Shown here one piece after another: positions 45,235-53,103 of a stretch of 64,000 nucleotides of DNA (position 1 is the stretch's first letter; the number at the start of each line of letters is the position of its first letter). Under the pieces are notes generated by a model. That model was not told the origin of the DNA. It saw only the letters and a list, made by a program, of their open reading frames with translations, and made no database searches. A program made the position numbers and the translations under genes. Source of the DNA: Schaalia sp. 19OD2882 (GTDB lineage: Bacteria; Actinomycetota; Actinomycetes; Actinomycetales; Actinomycetaceae); NCBI RefSeq assembly GCF_018986735.1, contig NZ_CP065521.1:2480001-2544000 (forward strand), read 5' to 3'.

Positions 45235-45983
45235 TGGAGAACCTGCCCCATGAAGCGATAGCCGACCGACGGCACCGTCTCGATGAAGGTGGGGGACGCA
45301 GCATCCTCACCCAGGGATGAACGAATCTCACGAATCCGGTGGTCGACGGCCCGTGTCGAGGAGGCGAAGTCGATTCCCCACAATGCCGACAGCAGACGCT
45401 CGCGCGTGTGCAACTCACCCGGGTGGGTCATCAGGTAGTCGAGGAGCATCATCGCCTTGGGCGTGAGTTCCAGTTCGCGCCCGTTCCTGTGAGCACGTCG
45501 GGCCACACGGTCAAGGACCAGGTCTCCACACACCAAGCGCTGGGCCGCCGACAGGGGGCGCGGTGCCCCTTGGGTGCGGCGGAGCACCGCTCGGATGCGC
45601 GAAACCAACTCCTGCGGGTCGAAGGGCTTCGACAGGTAGTCGTCAGCGCCCTCGTCCAGGGCTGCGGACCTTTCGAAGGATGCGTCGATGCGCGTCAGCA
45701 GGATGACCGGCGTCCACGTGCCGCGGGCACGGATGCGCCGGACCATCTCACGCCCGTCCATGTGCGGCATCATGATGTCCGAGACGACGATGTCGGGGAC
45801 GCAGCGTTCGAGCTCCTCCAATCCGCGCACCCCGTCCGGGGCGGTGTGGACTTCGAATCCGCAGCGCTGCAGGAAAGGGGCCAAGCCGTCGACGATGGCG
45901 TCCTCGTCGTCAACCAGGAGCACCCGAGCCGGGGTCTCGCCCCTGGCGGAGCCCGCGGGGCCCTGTGGACGTGGGGGCGTCAT
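45231..45983 (-). CDS. OmpR-family response regulator
   Basis: A 250-aa regulator with a receiver domain (VLLVDDEDA, phospho-acceptor Asp69 in VVSDIMMPHMDG, Lys in YLSKPFDP). The C-terminal winged helix is of OmpR/PhoB type (LELTPKAMMLLDYLMTHPGE, LWGIDFASSTRAVDHRIREI, VPSVGYRFMG). The ATG at 45983 is preceded by AAGGAG at eight bases; a start at 46001 is less likely. It is the first gene of the two-component operon and overlaps the kinase start by four bases. Confidence 0.93.
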   Translation of the reverse strand: MTPPRPQGPAGSARGETPARVLLVDDEDAIVDGLAPFLQRCGFEVHTAPDGVRGLEELERCVPDIVVSDIMMPHMDGREMVRRIRARGTWTPVILLTRIDASFERSAALDEGADDYLSKPFDPQELVSRIRAVLRRTQGAPRPLSAAQRLVCGDLVLDRVARRAHRNGRELELTPKAMMLLDYLMTHPGELHTRERLLSALWGIDFASSTRAVDHRIREIRSSLGEDAASPTFIETVPSVGYRFMGQVLQ

Positions 45984-46065
45984 GAAACGGCTCCTTTCCA
46001 CCTACGGGCCACCATCGGGCCCCGACTCGGCTTCCACCCTACGATTGCGGCCCTCGCCCGCGGAC

Positions 46066-46710
46066 CTACTCCTCGGCGCGGATCTCGACCCGACGGTTCT
46101 TGGCCCGCGCCTCCTCCGAGTCATTGGGAACCAGCGGCTGCGCCTCTCCCTTGCCGTCGGTGGCGACCTTCAGGGACGGCACCTTCGACTTCAAGTGGTT
46201 GCCGACCGTGCGTGCGCGCCGCTTGGACAGGTCCAGGTTGTGCGCGTCATCCGCGACGTCATCGGTGTGTCCGGTGATCGTCACCGACGAGGGCGCAGCC
46301 TGCGCCCATTGAGCGGCCAGGGAGTCGAGGATCTGCTTGGCCCTCGGGGTCAGTTGGTCCGAGTCGACCTCGAAGTTCACGTCCCCCGACAGGGTGGTGG
46401 TGGCCTTTTCCAGTTCAACCGTCGTCGCGGCTCTGTCCTCGGTCTCCACGGGGAATTCGAGGACGAGCGGGGCGGGGAACTCCAGTTGTTCGGGTTCACC
46501 GAAGTCGAGGGACGGGGTGGCGGGCGCGGCGGGCGGGGCCGGGGGTGCGCTCACAGCGGGAGCAGGGTTGGGGCTCGCATGGGCGGCGGGGGCGCAGATC
46601 AGCGTGGTGAGGGCCAGCGCGGCGGCCATGACGAGGGCGGGATCGAGGGCGCCGCGCCGCCTGCCGCATCTGCCGGTGTTGTCGATTGCCGGGACGGGTC
46701 GTGGCGTCAT
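46066..46710 (-). CDS. OmpA-like C-terminal-domain exported protein
   Basis: A 214-aa protein with a signal sequence (DPALVMAAALALTTLICAPA, cleavage after AHA), an Ala/Pro-rich linker and a C-terminal OmpA domain: VNFEVDSDQLTPRAKQILDS, VTITGHTDDVADDAHNLDLS, KRRARTVGNHL and ARAKNRRVEIRAE. Such domains bind peptidoglycan; in actinobacteria they occur in exported envelope proteins. It begins 5 bases after the stop of the lipoprotein gene, so both are probably one operon and may act together at the cell wall. The start ATG follows AGGTGAG. Confidence 0.85.
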   Translation of the reverse strand: MTPRPVPAIDNTGRCGRRRGALDPALVMAAALALTTLICAPAAHASPNPAPAVSAPPAPPAAPATPSLDFGEPEQLEFPAPLVLEFPVETEDRAATTVELEKATTTLSGDVNFEVDSDQLTPRAKQILDSLAAQWAQAAPSSVTITGHTDDVADDAHNLDLSKRRARTVGNHLKSKVPSLKVATDGKGEAQPLVPNDSEEARAKNRRVEIRAEE

Positions 46711-46715
46711 GGCAC

Positions 46716-47402
46716 TCACCTGCGTTCCACGGGGATGCTCTCGAAGGGCAGGGGGGCGAACCTCCACTGGACGTTCACGGTGGACACGTCCTCAGGAAGT
46801 GCGGCGAAGGTCTGGAAGAGGACGCGGGAATCGCCGGCTTCGATCGCCTCACCCGTGACCTGCTCGGTGCACAGACAGTGGCCGTCCGCGGTCTTGCCGG
46901 GCCGGTAGAGGAGCTTCTTGGTCATGTCGACCAGGGCGAGACGATCTCCGACGAGCAGATTGTTCCCGACGGGGTCCAGCAGACGCTGCCAAGGCGTGGC
47001 GGGTTTCGTGTCGGTGTTGGTGATCGTCATGGTCAAGGTGGTGACACCGTCCTTGACGATGACGGAGTTGACGTCGACGCGGAACTTGTGGTTCCCGGCG
47101 ACGATGTCCTGCGACGCATGCACCTTGCTGGTGTCGGTGGATCCGCTGGAGGCTCCCTTGGTTGCGGCCGGATGACCGGAGGCCTCCTCACCGCCGGTTT
47201 GCGGAGCCCTTGTGGCGGGCTTGTCGGACGGAGTCGCGGGGGTGGATTCACCGGATTGCGACGAGGCCGATGCGCTGCTCGACGCCCCTTCGCCCTGTTG
47301 GATGCCAAATGTTGCGGTGCAGCCGCCAAGTCCCAGGGTCAAGGGGGATGCCAGTGCGATGGCGGCGACCAGGCCGGTCGTCTTTCGCGAGAGGGTTTTC
47401 AT
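46716..47402 (-). CDS. lipoprotein of unknown function, operon with OmpA-like gene
   Basis: A 228-aa protein with a lipoprotein signal (VAAIALASPLTLGLGGC) and a Ser/Thr/Ala-rich linker. A beta-rich domain follows (KFRVDVNSVIVKDGVTTLTM, LLVGDRLALVDMTKKLLYRP, GDSRVLFQTFAALPEDVSTV). The domain looks like an immunoglobulin-like fold of DUF4352 type, but this is only a guess from the pattern. The ATG follows AAGGAG. The partner gene encodes a peptidoglycan-binding OmpA domain, which suggests an envelope role. Confidence 0.75.
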   Translation of the reverse strand: MKTLSRKTTGLVAAIALASPLTLGLGGCTATFGIQQGEGASSSASASSQSGESTPATPSDKPATRAPQTGGEEASGHPAATKGASSGSTDTSKVHASQDIVAGNHKFRVDVNSVIVKDGVTTLTMTITNTDTKPATPWQRLLDPVGNNLLVGDRLALVDMTKKLLYRPGKTADGHCLCTEQVTGEAIEAGDSRVLFQTFAALPEDVSTVNVQWRFAPLPFESIPVERR

Positions 47403-47628
47403 GATGTCGCTCCTTGCTCTGTGGTCGTGTTCAGGTCCTCGGCGACGGGTCACTCACAGGTGGGGCCATGTGGTGGCCGGTTCTGCGGAATGCGTCCCGG
47501 ACACGGGACCGCAGCGACCACCGCCTCAGCGGCCCTGCCCGCTGCGCCGTTGACATCGACACTACGCGGGCGATGTGTCGGCCCGGTCGCGGCGATGTCG
47601 CAGTTCAGCGACACGGTGTATCGGGGTT

Positions 47629-48636
47629 TCACATGCCGAGGAATGCTTTGAGGCAGGGCATTTCCCGTTGGATCTGGGCCGACCCGGCCCGGTAGGCGGC
47701 CTCCAACTTGTCCACGTCCATTTCCGTGGACCTCACATTCGGCGAGTCCGGCCGGAAGACCCACGCCCGGCCCTGCTCCTCCAGACGCTCAATCGTGCGC
47801 AGGGCCGCGTTGTAACGGGACGGTCGCCGCACGACCCCCTCGCGCACGGCAGGAAGGTGTCGGAAGCGGGCGGCCAGCGCGGCATCCAGAGCCGGACGCA
47901 CCGGCCCCTTGACGTACCCACGAGGCCGGGTCAGCACCAGGACGAATTTGCGGTAGCCCGCGCGCATGGGTGCATCCAGCGCGATCCCACCATTGGGGCC
48001 CAGCGCCCCGTCGTAGTAGGTCTCACCGTCGATGACCAGCGGCGGCATGAGGAAAGGCAGGGTCGATGACGCCCGCACGCACCGCGCCATGTCGAACACG
48101 CCGGACATGTCCTCCTTGCCGAACCACACTTCTTCGCCGCGACTCGCATTGAAGGTCCCCACCTGGACCTGCGCGGGGTTGGCGTGGAAAGTCGCATGGT
48201 CGAAAGGCAAGGGACCGCCCGGACGGACCACCTCGTCGTAGAGGAAGTCGACGTTGAACAGTCCCTGCCCGCGCAGCCAGTACCCGGGGCCGCCGCAGCG
48301 CTCGTCACCGGCGACGTCGACGAAGCTCGCGTGCGCCCGCCACGGGTCGCGCGACACGTAGTTCATCGTGTGTGACGATCCCGCCGAAATGCCCGACACG
48401 TGAGGGAAGTGGATGCCTTCGGCCAACAGTGCGGTCAGGACCGCAGCCGTGTAGGCGCCGCGCATGCCCCCGCCCTCGAAGACGAGGGCGACGTCGTCGA
48501 CGGTGGTCGTCAGCGAGGTGGGCCAGGCGAGCCCTGTGGTCGTGCCGTGGGGGTCGGCCGGTTTCGGAAAGGACGGTACGGACGGGGGCGAGGGTGGTTT
48601 CGAGGGCGAGGGCGGGGAGTTCAACTGGTCGGGCAC
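47629..48636 (-). CDS. patatin-like phospholipase
   Basis: A 335-aa protein with a Pro/Ser-rich start and the patatin core: oxyanion motif FEGGGMRGAYTAAVL, nucleophile in GISAGSSH (GxSxG) and catalytic Asp in YYDGALGPNGG (DGA/G). The rest resembles the bacterial YjjU-like group (WLRGQGLFNVDFLYDE, RCVRASSTLPFLMPP). It probably hydrolyses acyl esters of phospholipids. No signal peptide is seen. The start is taken at GTG 48636 with GGAGGG about 12 bases upstream; the open frame continues upstream but overlaps the divergent peptidase gene. Confidence 0.88.
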   Translation of the reverse strand: MPDQLNSPPSPSKPPSPPSVPSFPKPADPHGTTTGLAWPTSLTTTVDDVALVFEGGGMRGAYTAAVLTALLAEGIHFPHVSGISAGSSHTMNYVSRDPWRAHASFVDVAGDERCGGPGYWLRGQGLFNVDFLYDEVVRPGGPLPFDHATFHANPAQVQVGTFNASRGEEVWFGKEDMSGVFDMARCVRASSTLPFLMPPLVIDGETYYDGALGPNGGIALDAPMRAGYRKFVLVLTRPRGYVKGPVRPALDAALAARFRHLPAVREGVVRRPSRYNAALRTIERLEEQGRAWVFRPDSPNVRSTEMDVDKLEAAYRAGSAQIQREMPCLKAFLGM

Positions 48637-48805
48637 CCGGCAATTGTCCCTCCGGTCGGCCGCGAGCGCACCCGTGGTTCCATCCTTTGACTCACGCACC
48701 GTGAAGGCTGATCGGTCGGCCTGCTCCAGGACCCGTGCCCCCCGGGCACGACTTCCGGACCTCAGCCCCCCGGGCTCGGCGTCGCCAGGTCGTAGGCTGG
48801 CCGAC

Positions 48806-51394
48806 ATGTCTGTCGAACCCACGCCGCCCTCGTCCTCGATCGAAAACACCCCGTCTCCCGCACGTGCCGGAGAGGATCCGACCACGACACCGGCCTCGGT
48901 GGACCTGCCCGAGGCCGTGGGGTCACAGCCGCCTCTTGCCCCGCCGGTTGCGGCCAAGAAGTACGGCCGACGTGTGCGCAATGTGCACGGCGACCACTTC
49001 GACGACCCGTGGGACTGGCTGCGCGACAAGGACGATCCCGAGGTCCTGGCCCACCTGCGTGCCGAGAACGCGTGGACCGATCGCATGTGCGCCGCTCAGG
49101 TGGGCCTCGCCGAGTCCTTGGTGGACGAGATTCACGCGCTCTCCCCTCGGGTGGAGGTGACAGTGCCCGTCCTGGAGGCCGGGTACTGGTGGTATTCGCG
49201 GCGCGCCGAGCCCGGAGCCTATCTCAGCCATCATCGTGTTCCCGCTCAGGGCGCCCCTGACCAGCCGCTCGCCGATGCCGCCTCGCCCACCGCCGGCGCC
49301 GACTCGCCGGCTGGGGCCGCGAACCCGTCGTCCACCGCTTCGGCGGCTCCGCCGCTTCTGCCTCCCCGGGTGCTTCCCGGCCTCGCCCTGCCCGGCGAGC
49401 AATTGGTGGTCGACGAGAACGAGTGGGCCCGTGGCCAAGAGTTCTTCCGCTTGGTCGGCCTGACCCCGAGCCCGTGTGGGCGCTTGGTTGCCTGGGCACG
49501 CGACCTCAGTGGCGACGAGCGATGGACGTGGATCGTCATGGAGGTGGACACCGGCACCGTCATCGACCAGTCGGTGACAGGTGCGGGTCACGGCTTGGCG
49601 TGGGCGGCCGACTCCGGGTCCTTCATCTACACGCGGGTCGACGAGGCGTGGCGCCAGCACGAGGTGTGGCTGCACCGAGTGGGCGAGGAGGCCTCCAGCG
49701 ACACACTGTTGCTCAGCGAAGCCGACGAGGGCTTCGACCTGTGGTTCTCGCCCTCGAACGACCCGGACCACGTGGCCGTGCACTCGACCTCGACGACGAC
49801 TGGCGAAGCATGGGTGTGGCTGCCGGCTGTGCCCGAGTGCCCGCCGCTGCCGGCCACTGGCCGGCGCGAGGGAGTGCTGCTCAGCGTCGAACCGGCTGGC
49901 GACCACCTGCTGGTCGTGCATTCGGCATCGACTGACGAAGGTTCGCTGGCGACCGCCCCACTTCCACGTGACCTGCGCGAATGCGCATGTGCTGTGGTTG
50001 GTGGAATGCGGAGGGAATCCGCTGGTGCGGCCGAGGGCGGGGAGGTCCTCGGGGTCGATGCGGCCTCGCCCACGACCTCGCCGGTGCCTGCTGGCGCACC
50101 CTGGTCCCCCTTCGCACCGGAGTCGACATGGGTCAGCGTGCGCGAGCCGGGTCCAGGTGAACGCATTGTCTCGGTGGAGGCGTGGGCGGACTTCTGCGTG
50201 GTCTCGATGCGCTCGGGCGCCTTGACGCGCTTGGAGTGCCACCAGCGCCGAATCCCCCTCGTTTCGCACACAATGTCCCGGCCCTCGCAAGCCGGCGCGG
50301 CTGAGACCTGCACTGACGCGATGCTCACGGGTGACGGCGGCGCCACACCGGCCGCATTGTGTGCGCAACCGCTGGGGGATGTGTGGGGCCCCGGCCGATT
50401 CGTCGAGGTCGACAGCCCGATCCACACCATCGAGGTGATCTCCGGCCCATTCCATGACACGTCATTCCGCATCGTCCACCAGAGCATCACCGTGCCTCCC
50501 ACATGGGAGCAGGTCGACGCACGCACCGGAACCCGCACCCACCTTCGCACCCTCGAGGTGCCCGGCTGGAACCCCGCCGACTTCGTCGAAGAACGCGTCT
50601 GGGTGCACGCCCGCGACGGCCGCACGGACGTGCCGGTGACCCTGGTGCGCCGCTCCGACCTGCGCCCCGACGGCACCAACCCCGGCTGGCTGCACGGCTA
50701 CGGCTCCTACGAGATCAGTTTCGACCCGACCTTCGAGGCCATGCGCTTGCCGATGCTGCGCCGAGGAGTCGTCCACGCGATCGCTCATGTGCGCGGCGGC
50801 GGCGAGTTGGGCAGGGCCTGGTACGAGGACGGGAAGAAGCTGGCGAAGGTCAACTCCTTCACCGACTTCGTCGACGTGGGGCGCTGGCTGCTGAGCTCGG
50901 GGTGGGTGGCTGCCGATCGCCTGGCAGCCGAAGGTCGCAGCGCAGGTGGGCTGCTCATGGGCGCCGTGCTCAATGCGGCGCCGGAGACCTTCCGCGTCAT
51001 TTTGGCCGGGGTGCCTTTCGTCGATGCGCTGACGACGATCCTTGACCCGTCACTGCCGCTGACCGTGGGCGAGTGGGAGGAGTGGGGCAACCCGATCGAG
51101 GATGCCGAGGTCCACGCGGCGATGCGCGCCTACACGCCTTACGAGAACGTCGCCGAGGGCGTCGTGCACCCGGCGGTCATGGCGACCACCGGCTTGAACG
51201 ACACTCGGGTGTTCTTCGTCGAGCCGGCCAAGTGGGTGCAGCGTCTGCGTGAGGCGACGGCCTCGGACCCGCAGGAACGTCCGATCCTGCTGCGCACGGA
51301 GATGGTCGCCGGACATGGGGGCCGCTCCAAACGCGAGGACCTGTGGCGCGCCCGAGCCGAGGAGTTCGCTTTCGTCCTGACCCACCTCGGCTGA
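48806..51394 (+). CDS. S9A prolyl oligopeptidase family peptidase (oligopeptidase B-like)
   Basis: An 862-aa serine peptidase. It has a Ser/Pro-rich tail, the N-terminal motif HGDHFDDPWDWLRDKDDPEVL, a beta-propeller region, and a C-terminal hydrolase domain with YGSYEISFDPTFEAMRLPML. The triad is Ser712 (EGRSAGGLL), Asp799 (GLNDTRV) and His837 (GHGGRS). Oligopeptidase B cuts short peptides after Lys/Arg. It is longer than the usual ~700 residues because of low-complexity inserts around 155-185 and 395-435. No signal peptide, so cytoplasmic. It is divergent from the patatin gene. Confidence 0.9.
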   Translation: MSVEPTPPSSSIENTPSPARAGEDPTTTPASVDLPEAVGSQPPLAPPVAAKKYGRRVRNVHGDHFDDPWDWLRDKDDPEVLAHLRAENAWTDRMCAAQVGLAESLVDEIHALSPRVEVTVPVLEAGYWWYSRRAEPGAYLSHHRVPAQGAPDQPLADAASPTAGADSPAGAANPSSTASAAPPLLPPRVLPGLALPGEQLVVDENEWARGQEFFRLVGLTPSPCGRLVAWARDLSGDERWTWIVMEVDTGTVIDQSVTGAGHGLAWAADSGSFIYTRVDEAWRQHEVWLHRVGEEASSDTLLLSEADEGFDLWFSPSNDPDHVAVHSTSTTTGEAWVWLPAVPECPPLPATGRREGVLLSVEPAGDHLLVVHSASTDEGSLATAPLPRDLRECACAVVGGMRRESAGAAEGGEVLGVDAASPTTSPVPAGAPWSPFAPESTWVSVREPGPGERIVSVEAWADFCVVSMRSGALTRLECHQRRIPLVSHTMSRPSQAGAAETCTDAMLTGDGGATPAALCAQPLGDVWGPGRFVEVDSPIHTIEVISGPFHDTSFRIVHQSITVPPTWEQVDARTGTRTHLRTLEVPGWNPADFVEERVWVHARDGRTDVPVTLVRRSDLRPDGTNPGWLHGYGSYEISFDPTFEAMRLPMLRRGVVHAIAHVRGGGELGRAWYEDGKKLAKVNSFTDFVDVGRWLLSSGWVAADRLAAEGRSAGGLLMGAVLNAAPETFRVILAGVPFVDALTTILDPSLPLTVGEWEEWGNPIEDAEVHAAMRAYTPYENVAEGVVHPAVMATTGLNDTRVFFVEPAKWVQRLREATASDPQERPILLRTEMVAGHGGRSKREDLWRARAEEFAFVLTHLG

Positions 51395-51549
51395 CTCGGC
51401 CGGGACGGCTGCGGCGTGTGCGGCACGGCACACGCAGGGCACGGCAGCCACGATCTCAAGGTTGTGACCTGTACGATCTGTGGTGTTCCCGTGTGGAGAC
51501 GTCCACCGGAAAGCCATCAACCAGAACGCGCGCACCTGGAGGCACCGCG

Positions 51550-52185
51550 ATGAGCAACGCACCCCACATCGTCGTCATCGATGACCACGAAATCGTCGGA
51601 CACGGAGTCGCACACGCCTTCCACGTGCAGGGCGTCGACGCCGAGGTCACATGGTTCCCCGACCTGAAGTCGGCCACCTTGGCCAAGGGTGACATCGCCG
51701 TCCTGGATCTGCGCCTGGCGGACTCGTCCACCCCGACCGAGAACATCCAGTCGCTGATGGCCCAGGAGATCCCCGTGGTCATCTACACCTCGGCCGACGA
51801 CCCGGTGCTGGTGCGCGAGGCCATCTCGGCCGGCGCACTGTCGATCGTCCGCAAGTCCACCGGCTCGCACGAAATCGTCGAGGCCGTGCAGGAGGCCGCT
51901 GAGGGCCGCACCCGCCCGGGCCTGGACTGGGCGGCGGCCCTGGACGCCGACGACGACTTCGTCACCTCGCACCTGTCGGCGCTGGAGGCCCAGGTTCTGG
52001 CCCGTTACGCCTCGGGGGAGGCCTCGGATGCGGTGGCCCGTGCGCTCGGCATCTCGAAGAACACGGTGAACACCTACATTGCCCGCATCCGCGACAAGTA
52101 CCGCCAGGCCGGCCGCACCGCCGAGTCCCGCGTGGACCTGTTCCGTCGCGCCGCCGAAGACGGCCTGGTCAGCTACTTCGACTGA
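51550..52185 (+). CDS. LuxR-type response regulator
   Basis: A 211-aa regulator with a receiver domain (VVIDDHEIVGHG, phospho-acceptor Asp53 in VLDLRLAD, RKSTGSHEIVEAV) and a C-terminal LuxR helix-turn-helix at about 138-185 (LSALEAQVLARYASGEASDA, GISKNTVNTYIARIRDKYRQ). It belongs to the NarL/FixJ class normally paired with HisKA_3 kinases. The likely partner is the double sensor protein encoded at 53104, separated by an RNase H gene. Upstream gap 155 bp holds no clear promoter. Confidence 0.9.
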   Translation: MSNAPHIVVIDDHEIVGHGVAHAFHVQGVDAEVTWFPDLKSATLAKGDIAVLDLRLADSSTPTENIQSLMAQEIPVVIYTSADDPVLVREAISAGALSIVRKSTGSHEIVEAVQEAAEGRTRPGLDWAAALDADDDFVTSHLSALEAQVLARYASGEASDAVARALGISKNTVNTYIARIRDKYRQAGRTAESRVDLFRRAAEDGLVSYFD

Positions 52186-52240
52186 CCGGACCACACCGGG
52201 CCGACGCCACCATCCGCCACGACACCGCACCCCGGGTGAC

Positions 52241-53095
52241 ATGATGACGATCACCGCTGCCGTTGACGGTTCGGCCTTGGGAAACCCGGGTCCTGCCGGT
52301 TGGGCGTGGGTGGTCTCCGAGGATTGTTGGGACGCCGGCGGCTGGGACCACGCGACCAACAACATCGGTGAGCTCACCGCCGTCCTCGAACTGCTGCGCG
52401 CCACAGCCGCGGCGGGCCTGGCCGACGAGCCCCTGCACGTCCTGGCCGACTCGCAATATGCGATCAATGTCGTGTCCAAGTGGCGTCCGGGTTGGAAGAA
52501 GCGCGGCTGGACCAAGGCCGACAAGCAGCCGATCAAGAACCTCGACCTGGTCAAGGAGATCGACCGGGCAATCCAGGGGCGCACCGTCACCTTCGAGTGG
52601 GTCAAGGGCCACGCCGGCCACCCGATGAACGAGCGCGCCGACGACTTGGCGCGCGCCTGCGCCGAAGCCTTCCGGGATGGCCGAGTCCCGCCCGGCGGCC
52701 CCGGTTTCGCCAAGACCTCCGCCCCGGGGGACGAGGGCGAGACCTCTTCTCTTCCAGCGGCTCCGACCCCCGCCCTCGTCACCGCCGAGGACGTGCGCGC
52801 CGCACACACCCGCTTCATCCGCGCCTGGGTGGCCGGCGAGACGGCAGCTCTGACGGAACTCGCGGCCCCCGGCTGCCACCGCGTGTGGCCCCAAGGGCGC
52901 ATCACCGAGGAACTGGCCGGCAGTGCGCCCACCGGACTCAAGGTGGGCGGAATGGACGTGCGCGAAGTCGCCCCCGGAGCGTGGCTGGTGTGCCACCGAT
53001 CCACTTGGGCGGGCGGAAGCTCCTTCGACTCGTCCCTGTGGACCGCGGCGCCGGGCCTCAAGGTCGTCCACGTCCAGTCGACGATGCTGGCCTGA
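52241..53095 (+). CDS. rnhA: RNase HI with C-terminal SnoaL/DUF4440-like extension
   Basis: A 284-aa protein. Residues 1-145 are RNase HI with the full active site: Asp9 (VDGSALGNPGP), Glu44 (NIGELTA), Asp70 (LADSQYA), His124 (KGHAGH) and Asp134 (ERADDLA). It removes RNA from RNA-DNA hybrids. A linker of ~35 residues, which encodes two copies of the dispersed motif, joins a C-terminal domain (AEDVRAAHTRFIRAWVAGET, ELAAPGCHRVWPQGRITEEL, AWLVCHRSTWAGGSSFDSSL) resembling SnoaL-like or DUF4440 ketosteroid-isomerase folds. Start: the first of two ATGs behind GGGTGAC. Confidence 0.9.
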   Translation: MMTITAAVDGSALGNPGPAGWAWVVSEDCWDAGGWDHATNNIGELTAVLELLRATAAAGLADEPLHVLADSQYAINVVSKWRPGWKKRGWTKADKQPIKNLDLVKEIDRAIQGRTVTFEWVKGHAGHPMNERADDLARACAEAFRDGRVPPGGPGFAKTSAPGDEGETSSLPAAPTPALVTAEDVRAAHTRFIRAWVAGETAALTELAAPGCHRVWPQGRITEELAGSAPTGLKVGGMDVREVAPGAWLVCHRSTWAGGSSFDSSLWTAAPGLKVVHVQSTMLA

Positions 53096-53103
53096 GGTCA
53101 CCC

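Noticed and set aside
52480..53103. Extension of the double sensor frame upstream through rnhA
   Set aside because: It overlaps the recognised RNase H active-site sequence in another frame; the ATG at 53104 fits the domain start.
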